Counted from the stretch's first letter, positions 24,063 to 33,537 are shown. The stretch: 39,115 nucleotides of DNA from Ferrimonas senticii DSM 18821 (GCF_000422665.1 NZ_KE383900.1:74407-113521); one strand, 5' to 3'. The notes: generated from the sequence alone by a model not told the origin. Numbers and translations are program-made.

Positions 24063-24536
24063 ATGAACTACCAAGCCCTCTCCGACTACCCGCTAAGCTG
24101 GGTATACAACCGTGCTGACATGGCGATCAGCGACGACGACAAAGCCACCATCAAACCGCTGGTGCGCCAATACGCCAACCAAGTGTGGCAGCGTGAAGTC
24201 AGTGCTGAAGCGATTGACTTAGAGCGACTAGAAGCCAATGAATGGCTGGCCAACAAAGCCAACTGGCATGGCAGCGTCAATTGGGAAACCGCGTTTGACA
24301 GCGACGAGTTGCAACTGCCTGCAGAACTGGCGGATTACCTGAACTGGGATCCCAACACCATCGTCTACGTCTGCTACGATGCCGATCACATCATCGAAAC
24401 CCGCTACGGCGCGTTTCGCCGCAGCTGGAAAGCGTTTCTGTTTGCCGCCGAACAAGCGCTGATTGTCGGCCGCCGTCGCAACGAAGTGCTGTGGTTTGTC
24501 GATGAATCCAAGGTCAAACTGGGTAATAAAGCCTAA
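24063..24536 (+). CDS. DUF2947 family protein
   Basis: This 157-residue soluble protein is rich in Trp and acidic residues. The opening YPLSWVYNRADMAISDDDKATIKPL and the later ETRYGAFRRSWKAFLFAAEQALIVG with NEVLWFVDESKVKLG fit the DUF2947 family of Vibrio/Shewanella relatives. Function unknown, with no catalytic motif visible. It is divergent from menI, monocistronic, and closed by a shared terminator with tkt. No clear ribosome site precedes the ATG. Confidence 0.7.
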   Translation: MNYQALSDYPLSWVYNRADMAISDDDKATIKPLVRQYANQVWQREVSAEAIDLERLEANEWLANKANWHGSVNWETAFDSDELQLPAELADYLNWDPNTIVYVCYDADHIIETRYGAFRRSWKAFLFAAEQALIVGRRRNEVLWFVDESKVKLGNKA

Positions 24537-24585
24537 GCCGATTCGACCAAAGCGCTGGCCGACGACCTGCGCGAACCGCAGAAAC

Positions 24586-24619
24586 AACAAGGCCCCGACA
24601 TCACTATCGGGGCCTTGTT
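24586..24619. terminator. Bidirectional terminator between the DUF2947 gene and tkt
   Basis: AACAAGGCCCCGA (24586-24598) and TCGGGGCCTTGTT (24607-24619) form a perfect 13-bp stem with an 8-base loop. It serves the two convergent genes. Confidence 0.9.
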
Positions 24620-24639
24620 CATTTCAGGGCGTTTGAGAA

Positions 24640-26637
24640 TTAACCCAGCAGCTCTTCGGCGGTGGCAACCACGTTATCAACGGTGAAGCCGAACATCTTG
24701 AACAGCTCTTCCGCTGGCGCAGATTCACCGAAGGTGGTCATGCCGATGATGCGGCCATTCAGACCCACGTACTTGTACCAGAAGTCAGCGATCAGCGCTT
24801 CGACGGCGATGCGCTTGGTTACATCAGATGGCAGTACCGATTCACGGTAAGCGGCATCTTGCGCGTCAAACACGTCGGTGGCTGGCATGGAAACCACCCT
24901 TACCGCTTTGCCTTTGGCTTCCAGCTGCTCTGCTGCTGCCATCACCAATTCCACTTCAGAACCGGTAGCGATCAGGATCAGCTCTGGCTTGCCAGCGCTG
25001 TCTTTCAGTACGTAACCGCCCTTGGCAACGTTAGCCAGAGTGGCATCGTCGCGCACCATCGGTGCCAGACCTTGGCGCGAGAAGATCAGTGAAGATGGAC
25101 CATCTTTACGCTCTACTGCGTGACGCCACGCTACTGCGGATTCCACCGCATCACATGGGCGCCAGGTGCTCATGTTCGGGGTCATACGCAGTGATGCCAC
25201 TTGCTCAACCGGCTGGTGAGTTGGGCCATCTTCACCCAAACCGATGGAATCGTGGGTGTAGACGAAGATGGTTGGCTGCTTCATCAGCGCTGCCATGCGC
25301 ACCGCGTTACGGGCGTATTCCATGAACATCAGGAAGGTCGCGCCGTATGGCTTAAAGCCACCGTGCAGGGTGATGCCGTTCATGATGGCGCTCATGCCGA
25401 ACTCACGTACACCGTAGTGCACGTAGTTACCAGAAGCGTCTTCGGCAGAGATCGACTGCGAACCAGACCAGTTGGTCAGGTTAGATGGGGTCAAATCGGC
25501 AGAGCCGCCCAGCAGTTCAGGCAGCACTGGGCCAAAGGCGTTCAGACAGTCTTGGGAAGCTTTACGGGTAGCAACCTTGTTGGCGGTCGCTTGCAGCTCG
25601 GCCACGTAGTTGTCAGCGTGCTCGGTCCAGTTGGCTGGCAGTTCGCCGGCCAGACGACGCAGCAGTTCCGCCGCCAGCTCTGGGAACTCGGCTTGGTAAG
25701 CCGCAAATTTCTGATCCCAAGCCGCTTCGTGCTCGGCACCGGCCGCTTTGGCGTCCCACGCTTCGTATACGTTAGCTGGGATCTCAAATGGACCGTGGTT
25801 CCAGCCCAGGAATTCACGGGCAGCAGCGATCTCTGCTTCGCCCAGCGGCGCGCCGTGACAGTCGTGGGAACCAGACTTGTTTGGCGAACCGAAACCGATG
25901 ATGGTCTTGGTGCAGATCAGAGTTGGCTTGTTGGTTTCGGCTTTGGCAGCCTCAATCGCGGCTTTAACGGCGGCAGCATCGTGGCCATCGACCGCTGGAA
26001 TAACGTGCCAGCCGTAGGATTCAAAACGTTTCGGGGTGTCGTCAGAGAACCAACCTTCTACGTGACCATCGATGGAGATGCCGTTGTCATCCCAGAACGC
26101 GATCAGTTTGCCCAGACCCAAGGTACCCGCCAACGAACAGGCTTCATGGGAGATGCCTTCCATCAGACAGCCGTCACCCATAAACACGTAGGTGTGGTGA
26201 TCAACGATGTCGTGGCCAGGACGGTTAAACTGCGCGCCCAGTACTTTTTCAGCCAGTGCCATACCAACACCGTTGGTGATGCCCTGACCTAGAGGACCAG
26301 TGGTGGTTTCCACGCCAGGGGCGTAACCGAACTCTGGGTGACCAGGAGTCTTAGAGTGCAACTGACGGAACTGCTTCAGATCGTCGATAGACAGATCGTA
26401 ACCGGACAGGTGCAGCAGCGAGTAGATCAGCATCGAGCCATGGCCGTTAGACAGAATGAAGCGATCGCGATCCGCCCAGTTCGGGTTGGATGGATTGTGC
26501 TTCAGAAAATCACGCCATAAGACTTCAGCGATATCCGCCATGCCCATTGGGGCGCCAGGGTGGCCAGAGTTTGCTTGTTGTACAGCGTCCATGGACAACG
26601 CGCGGATGGCGTTGGCGAGCTCTTTACGGGATGACAT
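24640..26637 (-). CDS. tkt: Transketolase
   Basis: Thiamine-diphosphate enzyme of the non-oxidative pentose phosphate pathway that makes erythrose 4-phosphate, a DAHP synthase substrate. It has 665 residues. [32 protein letters not shown] and the ThDP motif starting [13 protein letters not shown] are present, with [11 protein letters not shown] and the C-terminal domain ([13 protein letters not shown]) complete. The ATG at 26637 has AGGAG seven bases upstream; the earlier ATG at 26679 has none. In related genomes tkt often lies next to metK, and here metK is divergent with a DNA ligase gene between. Confidence 0.97.
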   Translation of the reverse strand: MSSRKELANAIRALSMDAVQQANSGHPGAPMGMADIAEVLWRDFLKHNPSNPNWADRDRFILSNGHGSMLIYSLLHLSGYDLSIDDLKQFRQLHSKTPGHPEFGYAPGVETTTGPLGQGITNGVGMALAEKVLGAQFNRPGHDIVDHHTYVFMGDGCLMEGISHEACSLAGTLGLGKLIAFWDDNGISIDGHVEGWFSDDTPKRFESYGWHVIPAVDGHDAAAVKAAIEAAKAETNKPTLICTKTIIGFGSPNKSGSHDCHGAPLGEAEIAAAREFLGWNHGPFEIPANVYEAWDAKAAGAEHEAAWDQKFAAYQAEFPELAAELLRRLAGELPANWTEHADNYVAELQATANKVATRKASQDCLNAFGPVLPELLGGSADLTPSNLTNWSGSQSISAEDASGNYVHYGVREFGMSAIMNGITLHGGFKPYGATFLMFMEYARNAVRMAALMKQPTIFVYTHDSIGLGEDGPTHQPVEQVASLRMTPNMSTWRPCDAVESAVAWRHAVERKDGPSSLIFSRQGLAPMVRDDATLANVAKGGYVLKDSAGKPELILIATGSEVELVMAAAEQLEAKGKAVRVVSMPATDVFDAQDAAYRESVLPSDVTKRIAVEALIADFWYKYVGLNGRIIGMTTFGESAPAEELFKMFGFTVDNVVATAEELLG

Positions 26638-26944
26638 TATGACTCCTGAGTGCAGAGAATTTTTAGAGCACGGTGACACTTCCGGTCACTTAAGGTGCCC
26701 TGATTTATCAAATTGTATTCGATTTTAGCGTTGATCTAATGACGACGAACGGTCATTACGGCGAGAACCCGGTGGTTGCGACCAACCGATTGTTGTTGCC
26801 AGAGCCCAACGCGCCCAAACGGGCGGCGCTATTGTCCTGATTTGTAAACGCTGACGCAATTGCGATGACCCAATTGCCGAGCTCTTTAGCCATTATCACC
26901 AGATAACTGTCTATCAGCTCATGGATTTAAGCCAAAGTGCTTGC
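26638..26944. other. Intergenic region upstream of tkt
   Basis: No gene is seen. A GTGAC (26673-26677)/GTCAC (26685-26689) inverted repeat lies in the tkt leader. TACAAT- and TAAAAT-like -10 candidates lie upstream on the minus strand, but no convincing -35 could be matched. No terminator with a T-run was found for the ligase gene. Confidence 0.4.
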
Positions 26945-27787
26945 CTACAGCGGGGTAAACAATCGCTCGAAGCGCGCAAAGCGTGGCAATCCAGAATCGG
27001 TATAGCCATTAAAGCGATAAGTGACGGTACTGCCCACCGGCGGTGGATTTTGTCGCTGTTCATCACTAAAGCCGCTACCCAGCGCAAATTGACGACCACT
27101 GGCATCGCGCACCAACAGCGCCCCCATCTGGCCATGATATTTGCCCTTGCCCGGCAGATGTTCCAACACTACTGCTTCCGCGTCTTGATACACCTTAAGC
27201 TTGAGCATTAACGATGATCGGCCAACCAAATAGGGCGAATCGTAGCGTTTCAGCATTAACCCCTCACCGCCACGCTGTTGCACCTCTTCAAGCATCGCTT
27301 GCAACGCCTTGCGGTCGGCCAAACTGTGCTGGCGTACACCCCGCAGATGCGGTTGATCGATTCGTTGCAGCAGTTGTTGTAGCTCTCGATTGCGCACATA
27401 GAATGGGTCAAGACTCATCGGCAGGTCGTACACCAAGAAGCGCACTTGATGCCAACGTTGATCGCGGGAATGGGCATCACGCACCACGCTCATCAACTCT
27501 TGGAAACGGCCGTAGCCAAGCCACAGTTCGCCATCTAGCGGGTAGTCCGGCAGATCTTCAATAAACCAACTTGGGGCATTGATGTCGCTGCCGCCGCGGG
27601 TAACCAGTTTGCTGCCGGTCCAATAGGCACGCATGCCGTCAAACTTTTCACTGACCAAATACACCGTTAGATCAACGTCTTGGTGATAGGCCTTGGCCAA
27701 CATCAAATCAGGCCCTTGTGGATATACCGCGGGACTTAACAGTGCCGTTATGCCGCCGAAACAGATTGCCGGTATCGCCCGATTCAT
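26945..27787 (-). CDS. Secreted ATP-dependent DNA ligase, LigE type
   Basis: This minimal ATP-dependent DNA ligase has 280 residues. A signal peptide covers about the first 23 residues (ending AVYPQ), typical of LigE enzymes thought to act in the periplasm. The adenylation motif KFDG is at 48-51, followed by LDGELW, FLVYDLP, EGLMLKRYDSPY and MLKLKVYQDAEAVV. The C-terminal OB domain has GALLVRD and GSTVTYRFNGYTDSGLPRF. All nucleotidyltransferase motifs are intact. AAGGAG lies 7 bases before the ATG. Roles proposed for LigE in DNA uptake or extracellular DNA are from the family, not shown here. Confidence 0.88.
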   Translation of the reverse strand: MNRAIPAICFGGITALLSPAVYPQGPDLMLAKAYHQDVDLTVYLVSEKFDGMRAYWTGSKLVTRGGSDINAPSWFIEDLPDYPLDGELWLGYGRFQELMSVVRDAHSRDQRWHQVRFLVYDLPMSLDPFYVRNRELQQLLQRIDQPHLRGVRQHSLADRKALQAMLEEVQQRGGEGLMLKRYDSPYLVGRSSLMLKLKVYQDAEAVVLEHLPGKGKYHGQMGALLVRDASGRQFALGSGFSDEQRQNPPPVGSTVTYRFNGYTDSGLPRFARFERLFTPL

Positions 27788-27975
27788 TGTCGCTCCTTGA
27801 GGTAGTTAACGGCACACTCAATCCCTGCTGGTGCCAACTAGTCGTTCAAATTATCAACCAGTTACAACGCAAAGCAAGACGCCAAGAGGTAAAACTAAGC
27901 AAATCCTGCCCTAGCGCAAACCAGCCTTTGGCCAACGACTACACTTGAGCAAAAACTGTGACTTTAAAACGGTTT

Positions 27976-28010
27976 ATTTTGCCGCCAACACTGGCAATCA
28001 ACGGCAAAAT
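27976..28010. repeat. Inverted repeat upstream of the metK promoter
   Basis: ATTTTGCCG (27976-27984) and CGGCAAAAT (28002-28010) are perfect 9-bp inverted copies 17 bases apart. They sit directly against the -10 hexamer, where the -35 would be. There is no T-tract, so a protein site or cruciform is more likely than a terminator. Confidence 0.45.
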
Positions 28011-28013
28011 CCA

Positions 28014-28043
28014 TAGAATAGCCGTCCAGACGTAGAAGCATCT
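28014..28043 (+). promoter_or_regulatory. metK promoter -10 and three tandem MetJ boxes
   Basis: TAGAAT (28014-28019) is a good -10. Immediately after come three 8-mers in tandem, AGCCGTCC, AGACGTAG and AAGCATCT, matching the MetJ box AGACGTCT at 6, 6 and 5 of 8 positions. Repression of metK by MetJ with S-adenosylmethionine is known in enterics, and the position over the transcription start fits repression. Confidence 0.7.
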
Positions 28044-28082
28044 ACCAACAATTTTTGATATTCCGACGGGAGAGTTCCTTTA

Positions 28083-29237
28083 ATGGCACGTCATCTGTTT
28101 ACTTCAGAATCCGTATCCGAAGGCCATCCGGATAAAATCGCCGATCAGATCTCTGATGCGGTACTGGACGCCATTCTGGCGCAAGATCCAAAAGCTCGCG
28201 TAGCTTGTGAAACCTACGTAAAGACCGGCATGGTTATGGTTGGCGGTGAGATCACCACCTCCGCTTGGGTAGACATTGAAGAGATCACCCGTCAAACCGT
28301 ACGCGAGATTGGCTACATCCACTCCGACATGGGCTTCGACGCGAACTCTTGTGCGGTTCTGTCTGCCATCGGCAAGCAGTCTCCAGACATCAACCAAGGT
28401 GTTGATAAAGCTGACCCACGCGAGCAAGGCGCTGGCGACCAAGGTCTGATGTTCGGTTACGCGTCTAACGAAACCGACGTGCTGATGCCAGCTCCAATCA
28501 CCTACTCTCACCGTCTGGTTAAGCGTCAAGCGGAAGTTCGTAAGAACGGTACCTTGCCTTGGCTGCGTCCAGATGCGAAGTCTCAGGTAACTTTCGCCTA
28601 CAACGCTGACGGCACCGTCGCCGGCATCGATGCGGTAGTACTGTCTACCCAGCACGCAGAATCGGTATCTCTGGAAGATCTGCGCGAAGGCGTAATGGAA
28701 GAGATCATCAAGCCAACTCTGCCAGAAAAGTGGCTGACCAAAGACACCAAGTTCCACATCAACCCAACCGGTCGTTTCGTAATCGGCGGTCCTATGGGCG
28801 ACTGTGGTCTGACCGGTCGTAAGATCATCGTTGATACCTACGGCGGCATGGCTCGTCACGGTGGCGGCGCATTCTCCGGTAAAGATCCATCCAAGGTAGA
28901 CCGTTCTGCGGCTTACGCCACCCGTTACGTTGCCAAAAACATCGTTGCGGCAGGCCTGGCGGATCGCTGTGAAATTCAGGTTTCCTACGCCATCGGCGTG
29001 GCCGAGCCAACCTCCATCAGCATCGAAACCTTCGGCACCGGTAAGCTGCCAGAAGACAAACTGATCGCATTGGTTCGCAAGCACTTCGATCTGCGTCCAT
29101 ACGGCCTGATCCAGATGCTGCACCTAGAGCGTCCAATCTATCAGCCGACCGCCTCTTACGGTCACTTCGGCCGCGTTGAGTTCCCATGGGAACAGACCGA
29201 CAAGGCAGAAGCGCTGCGCGAAGAAGCTGGCCTGTAA
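28083..29237 (+). CDS. metK: S-adenosylmethionine synthase
   Basis: MetK makes S-adenosylmethionine from methionine and ATP. It has 384 residues, the E. coli length. [20 protein letters not shown], the P-loop-like [12 protein letters not shown] and [19 protein letters not shown] are intact. GGGAGAG lies upstream of the ATG. Codons here are more strongly biased (CGT, GGT, CTG) than in neighbours, as expected for a highly expressed gene. It stands at the head of a run with a peptidase-like gene, sprT, endA, rsmE and gshB, but a terminator right after it suggests separate transcription. Confidence 0.98.
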   Translation: MARHLFTSESVSEGHPDKIADQISDAVLDAILAQDPKARVACETYVKTGMVMVGGEITTSAWVDIEEITRQTVREIGYIHSDMGFDANSCAVLSAIGKQSPDINQGVDKADPREQGAGDQGLMFGYASNETDVLMPAPITYSHRLVKRQAEVRKNGTLPWLRPDAKSQVTFAYNADGTVAGIDAVVLSTQHAESVSLEDLREGVMEEIIKPTLPEKWLTKDTKFHINPTGRFVIGGPMGDCGLTGRKIIVDTYGGMARHGGGAFSGKDPSKVDRSAAYATRYVAKNIVAAGLADRCEIQVSYAIGVAEPTSISIETFGTGKLPEDKLIALVRKHFDLRPYGLIQMLHLERPIYQPTASYGHFGRVEFPWEQTDKAEALREEAGL

Positions 29238-29247
29238 ATGCTCGCTT

Positions 29248-29327
29248 AAACCGTCTCACTACGCGTTGGTTAACTGATTGGTAGAGCCCACTAGCAATTG
29301 CGTTAACCGCCTTGATTGAAACGGTTT
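29248..29327. repeat. ~80-nt hairpin repeat, copy B
   Basis: The outer stem is AAACCGT/ACGGTTT, a C-A mismatch, then TCA/TGA. The inner stem is GGTTAAC (29268-29274) with GTTAACC (29302-29308). The loop is TGGTAGAGCCCACTAGCA. An extra pairing, AATGC (29237-29241) with GCATT (29335-29339), extends it onto the metK stop codon. It lies between metK and its terminator, so it is probably transcribed with metK. Confidence 0.75.
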
Positions 29328-29378
29328 ACCCTTCGCATTAACGGTTAAAATTAGCTTGATGCGAAACATAAGTTATTG

Positions 29379-29406
29379 AAAAACCCGCCTAGTGCGGGTT
29401 TTTTAT
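29379..29406 (+). terminator. Terminator after metK
   Basis: AAAACCCGC (29380-29388) and GCGGGTTTT (29394-29402) form a 9-bp stem followed by further T. It lies downstream of hairpin copy B. Confidence 0.92.
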
Positions 29407-29462
29407 TAACCAATTCAGCGTTACCTTACAGCCCATACCTTTCGCTAATGGAGTAGCGTGTT

Positions 29463-30605
29463 ATGGCTCGTGCCACCCTGATTGCCCTCTCTTTACTTGC
29501 CGCCAGCAGCCAAGCCACCGCGATGAACGTCGAAGAGCAGCGCTATGCTCAGGCGATCACCGAACTGCCGGGGGTGACCGGTCGTTACCAACCGCAAATC
29601 GACCACTTGCTGTCGCGCTATCGCGCCGACACCAACGAACTGACCGTCACCCGCAAGGTTGCCGAAGATGGCATCAACTTATGGCGTGCCGCCGTTGCCG
29701 ATGTGCAAGCTGGCTACCTTGATGATCGCAGTCTCTATTGGGACCGCTTAGCCACCCGCATCGCCTTAAAACAGCAGCGCCCGGACTTTGTGATGGCCGA
29801 CTGGCAGCGCGACATATTGCTGACCACCCTTGAAAAAGCCTCCCGTGGCATGAGCGATATTAAGTTCGCCCCAGACAGTGATATCCGCATTCTGATCACC
29901 GGCTTTGATCCCTTCAACTTAGACCGTCAGATCGGTCAGTCCAATCCGTCGGGGCTGGCAGCGATGGTGCTGGATGGCACTAAATTCCAACTGGGCGACA
30001 AGCAAGTGCAGATTGAATCGGTGCTGATACCGGTGCGCTTTGCCGATTTTGATAACGGCTTGGTGGAATCGCTGCTCACCCCCTATTTCCGCGATAACAG
30101 CGTCGATATGGTGGTCACCATCTCGATGGGACGCGACGATTTTGATCTAGAACGCTTCCCCGGCCGCAATCGCTCCGCCAGCGCCGCTGATAACCTCGGG
30201 GTGCTGACCGGAGCCAGCAGCAAGCAGCCATTACCGCCACAACTGAATGGCAAAGTGCTTAATGGGCCAGAATTTGTTGAGTTCACCCTGCCCGCCAATG
30301 CCATGCTCAAAGCCCATGGCCAGTACGCCATCAACGATAACCGCAAAGTCACTACTGACCGTGGCGAGCGCAGCGCCAGTTCGCTGCGACAACTGGACGA
30401 TGCCCTGTCAGTCCAAGGCTCTGGCGGCGGTTATCTATCGAATGAGATCAGCTACCGCAGCGTGCTGTTGGCGGAACTGCTGGGTAGCCGCGTGCCGGTT
30501 GGCCACATCCACACCCCGAAAGTCAGCGGCCACGACGTCAATGCCGAAAAAGCGATTGTGGAACAGCTAGAAGCGATGCTGGCACAAGCGGCGATGACGT
30601 TGTAA
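29463..30605 (+). CDS. Secreted pyroglutamyl-peptidase-like protein (C15 family), catalytic Cys replaced
   Basis: This 380-residue protein has a signal peptide (cleavage near SQATA|MNV) and an N-terminal helical region of about 110 residues. It then has a domain resembling pyroglutamyl peptidase I: ILITGFDPFNLDRQIGQSNPSGLAA near 142, the Glu in GRDDFDLERFPGRN, and GHIHTP with the usual His. Where C15 enzymes have the nucleophile in a GTFVCN-like motif, this protein reads GGYLSNEISYR, a Ser. It may be a serine variant, an inactive binding protein or a changed enzyme. GGAG lies 10 bases before the ATG. It follows the metK terminator and precedes sprT by 26 bp. Confidence 0.75.
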   Translation: MARATLIALSLLAASSQATAMNVEEQRYAQAITELPGVTGRYQPQIDHLLSRYRADTNELTVTRKVAEDGINLWRAAVADVQAGYLDDRSLYWDRLATRIALKQQRPDFVMADWQRDILLTTLEKASRGMSDIKFAPDSDIRILITGFDPFNLDRQIGQSNPSGLAAMVLDGTKFQLGDKQVQIESVLIPVRFADFDNGLVESLLTPYFRDNSVDMVVTISMGRDDFDLERFPGRNRSASAADNLGVLTGASSKQPLPPQLNGKVLNGPEFVEFTLPANAMLKAHGQYAINDNRKVTTDRGERSASSLRQLDDALSVQGSGGGYLSNEISYRSVLLAELLGSRVPVGHIHTPKVSGHDVNAEKAIVEQLEAMLAQAAMTL

Positions 30606-30631
30606 CGGCCTTTAGCGTTATACTGCGCGGC

Positions 30632-31114
30632 ATGAGCTTTGAAGATGCCATCGCCGCGCAGGTAGAGCGTTGTTACCAACACGCCGAAAACCAGCTCAAG
30701 CGGCCATTTCCCAGACCCTCGATCAGCTTCGCCATGCGCGGGCAAGCCGCTGGCGCGGCTCACTTACAGCACAATCGACTGCGCTTTAATCCAGTGCTTG
30801 CGGCGCAAAACCAGCAAGCCTTTATCGATCAAGTAGTGCCGCATGAAGTCTGCCATCTGTTGGCGTGGCAACTGTATGGCAAGGTCAAACCCCACGGCCG
30901 CGAGTGGCAAGCGCTGATGGTTAACTTGTTTGCCGTCCGTCCAGATACCCGTCATCAATTTGATGTCAGCGCGGTCGCCCCGCGCACCTTTAGCTATCGC
31001 TGTAACTGCCGTTTGCACCAACTGACTATCCGTCGCCATAACAAAATCTTACGAGGCCAAGCAGAATATCGCTGCCGCCTGTGCCAAAGCCCGCTACAAT
31101 CCGCGCTTAGTTAA
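30632..31114 (+). CDS. sprT: SprT family zinc metalloprotease-like protein
   Basis: SprT is a small SprT/Spartan-fold protein of 160 residues with the zinc site HEVCH in VVPHEVCHLLAWQLYG near residue 71. The C-terminal zinc ribbon has YRCNC and YRCRLC pairs around the shared HQLTIRRHNKILRG stretch. Its cell role in bacteria is poorly known; Spartan-like DNA-protein crosslink cleavage is inferred from the fold. It sits directly upstream of endA, as in E. coli. Confidence 0.92.
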   Translation: MSFEDAIAAQVERCYQHAENQLKRPFPRPSISFAMRGQAAGAAHLQHNRLRFNPVLAAQNQQAFIDQVVPHEVCHLLAWQLYGKVKPHGREWQALMVNLFAVRPDTRHQFDVSAVAPRTFSYRCNCRLHQLTIRRHNKILRGQAEYRCRLCQSPLQSALS

Positions 31115-31144
31115 TTTTGTAACCGACTAATAACCGAAGTATTC

Positions 31145-31837
31145 ATGCCTGTTGTTGTATTTTTATTGGCGTGTCTGGTGAGTTTTAACGCTGCCGCGAC
31201 CCCACAATCATTCAGCTCTGCCAAGAAAGAGTTGCGAAAAATCTACGTTAATAACCTGCCGCTACAGTCGTTCTACTGTGGCTGTGAGTTTTCCGCTCGA
31301 GGAAAAAAATTGGTGCCCGACTTAGATGGCTGCGGTTATGAACTGCGTAAAGAAACCCAACGCGAACGCGCCGAGCGGATCGAGTGGGAACACGTGGTAC
31401 CGGCCTACGACTTCGGCCGTCAGATGCAATGTTGGCAAGATGGTGGCCGCAAAAATTGCGGTAAAGACCGAAACTTCCGCCGCATGGAAGCGGATATGCA
31501 TAACCTCTATCCGGCCATCGGCGAGGTTAACGGCGACCGTTCCAACTTTGGCCTAACCGACTGGAACGGCAAATCGGTTAACTACGGCAGCTGCGAAATG
31601 GTGGTCGACTTTAAAAAACGCCAAGCCCAACCACCGGTGCGCGCTCGCGGTCAGGTAGCCCGTGCCTACCTTTACATGGCCGACCGCTATAATTTGCGTC
31701 TGTCCCGATCCCAACAAAAGCTCTACGCTGGGTGGAATCGAATGTACCCAGCCGACGCCAACGAATGTCGCCGCCATCAGTTGGTGAGCAAAAAGCAGGG
31801 CTGGGAAAACCCATTTATCGCCGAGCAATGTAACTGA
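31145..31837 (+). CDS. endA: Endonuclease I (periplasmic/extracellular DNase)
   Basis: This secreted beta-beta-alpha-metal nuclease cuts double-stranded DNA. It has 230 residues with a signal peptide to about residue 19 (NAAAT). The catalytic region is [16 protein letters not shown], followed by [19 protein letters not shown]. Several Cys (FYCGC, GCGYE, MQCW, NCGK) suggest disulfides, as in Vibrio Vvn/EndA. It is in the sprT-endA-rsmE-gshB order. A secreted DNA ligase is encoded 3 kb away, but any link is speculative. Confidence 0.95.
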   Translation: MPVVVFLLACLVSFNAAATPQSFSSAKKELRKIYVNNLPLQSFYCGCEFSARGKKLVPDLDGCGYELRKETQRERAERIEWEHVVPAYDFGRQMQCWQDGGRKNCGKDRNFRRMEADMHNLYPAIGEVNGDRSNFGLTDWNGKSVNYGSCEMVVDFKKRQAQPPVRARGQVARAYLYMADRYNLRLSRSQQKLYAGWNRMYPADANECRRHQLVSKKQGWENPFIAEQCN

Positions 31838-31839
31838 TC

Positions 31840-32571
31840 ATGCGAGTACCACGAATTTATCAGCCGCAACCACTGACGTTGGGGCAACGTTTATCCTTGG
31901 ATGAAGATGGCGCCAACCACGTTGGTCGGGTGCTGCGAATGCAAGCCGAGCAGCAGCTGATGCTGTTTAATGGCGACGGCGACCAATACCTTGCGACCAT
32001 CGTTGAAGCCAGCAAGAAATCGGTTGTGGTGTGCATCAGCGAAGTGCAACAGCATAACGCCGAATCACCGCTGGATCTGGAACTGGGGCAGGTGATCAGC
32101 CGCGGCGATAAGATGGAGTTCACCATCCAAAAATCGGTCGAGCTTGGGGTTAACGTTATCACCCCACTGTGGTCCGAGCGCTGCGGCGTCAAACTGCAAG
32201 GCGACCGCCTTGATAAGAAATTGCAGCAGTGGCAGAAAATTGCCATCGCCGCCTGTGAACAATGCGGCCGTAATGTGGTGCCAGAGATCCGCCCAGTGAT
32301 GAAGCTGGAGCAATGGTTACAAGAGTCGTACGATGGCCTTAAACTGAACCTGCACCCGCGCGCTCAATACAGCATCAATACCCTGCCTACCCCAGTGACT
32401 CGGGCACGGTTGTTGATTGGCCCGGAAGGCGGCTTGTCGGCAGAGGAGATCGCCACCGCCGCCGACGCACAATTTACTGATATCCTGTTGGGCCCACGGG
32501 TACTGCGTACCGAAACCGCAGCACTGACCGCGATTACCGCTCTGCAAGTTCGTTTTGGCGATCTTGGCTAA
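31840..32571 (+). CDS. rsmE: 16S rRNA (uracil1498-N3)-methyltransferase
   Basis: RsmE is a SPOUT methyltransferase of 243 residues for m3U1498 of the decoding site. It has an N-terminal PUA-like barrel ([19 protein letters not shown]) and a knot with [14 protein letters not shown] and [17 protein letters not shown], plus [19 protein letters not shown]. The start is 2 bp after the endA stop, so it is translationally coupled. It precedes gshB by 12 bp. Confidence 0.95.
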   Translation: MRVPRIYQPQPLTLGQRLSLDEDGANHVGRVLRMQAEQQLMLFNGDGDQYLATIVEASKKSVVVCISEVQQHNAESPLDLELGQVISRGDKMEFTIQKSVELGVNVITPLWSERCGVKLQGDRLDKKLQQWQKIAIAACEQCGRNVVPEIRPVMKLEQWLQESYDGLKLNLHPRAQYSINTLPTPVTRARLLIGPEGGLSAEEIATAADAQFTDILLGPRVLRTETAALTAITALQVRFGDLG

Positions 32572-32583
32572 CAAGGAACAAAG

Positions 32584-33537
32584 ATGATCAAACTTGGCAT
32601 CGTGATGGACCCAATTGCGTCCATCAACATCAATAAAGACACCAGCTTCGCGTTCCTGTTGGAAGCGCAACAGCGCGGCTATGAATTGCACTACATGGAG
32701 ATGAACGATCTCTATCTGCTGCAGGGACAGCCACTGGCACGGATGCAACCGCTAACCGTGCAACGGGATGCCGACAACTTCTATCAATTAGGTGAAGCGG
32801 TTGAGCGGCCACTGACGGATCTCGATGTGATCTTGATGCGCAAGGATCCACCGTTCGATACCGAGTTTATCTACGCCACCTACATGCTGGAACGCGCCGA
32901 AGAGCAAGGCACCTTGATCGTCAACAAGCCGCAGAGTCTGCGCGACTGTAACGAAAAGCTGTTTACCGCCTGGTTTGCTGAACACACCCCAACCACCTTG
33001 GTCACCCGCCGCGCCGAAAAGATCCGTGAATTTCACGCCGAGCACGGCAACATCATCGTTAAGCCGCTGGATGGCATGGGCGGAGCATCAATCTTCAAGG
33101 TCGGCCCAGAGGGCGATAACCTTGGGGTGATCATCGAAACTCTGACCAATCTGGGTAATAACTACGCCATGGTGCAAGAGTTTATCCCTGAGATTAAACA
33201 GGGCGACAAACGCATTCTGGTGGTCGATGGCGAACCGGTACCGTACTGCTTAGCGCGCATCCCGCAGGGCGGTGAAACTCGTGGCAACTTGGCCGCTGGT
33301 GGTCGTGGCGAAGCTCGGCCGTTGTCCGACAGTGATTGGGCGATTGCCCGCGCGGTCGCTCCGGAATTGAAAAAACGCGGATTAATCTTCGTAGGCTTAG
33401 ATGTCATTGGCGATAAGTTAACCGAAGTTAACGTCACCAGCCCAACCTGTGTGCAAGAGATTGATAAGGCGTTTGGCACCAACATCAGCGCGATGCTGAT
33501 GGATGCCATCGAAGCGCGGCTCAACCAGCTAAACTGA
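32584..33537 (+). CDS. gshB: Glutathione synthetase
   Basis: ATP-grasp ligase joining gamma-glutamylcysteine and glycine. It has 317 residues, the E. coli size. It begins MIKLGIVMDPIASININKD; VKPLDGMGGASIF, QEFIPEIKQGDKRILVVDGEP and NLAAGGRGEARPL mark ATP and substrate sites. AAGGAA lies upstream of the ATG. It is the last gene of its run and its terminator overlaps the stop of the convergent GGDEF/EAL gene. Confidence 0.97.
   Translation: MIKLGIVMDPIASININKDTSFAFLLEAQQRGYELHYMEMNDLYLLQGQPLARMQPLTVQRDADNFYQLGEAVERPLTDLDVILMRKDPPFDTEFIYATYMLERAEEQGTLIVNKPQSLRDCNEKLFTAWFAEHTPTTLVTRRAEKIREFHAEHGNIIVKPLDGMGGASIFKVGPEGDNLGVIIETLTNLGNNYAMVQEFIPEIKQGDKRILVVDGEPVPYCLARIPQGGETRGNLAAGGRGEARPLSDSDWAIARAVAPELKKRGLIFVGLDVIGDKLTEVNVTSPTCVQEIDKAFGTNISAMLMDAIEARLNQLN

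Noticed and set aside
25201-26292. A 363-codon plus-strand frame
   Set aside because: It is the shadow of tkt on the opposite strand, with Val/Gly/Arg-rich composition typical of antisense frames.
28104-29123. A 339-codon minus-strand frame
   Set aside because: It is antisense to metK, whose biased codons leave the reverse strand open.
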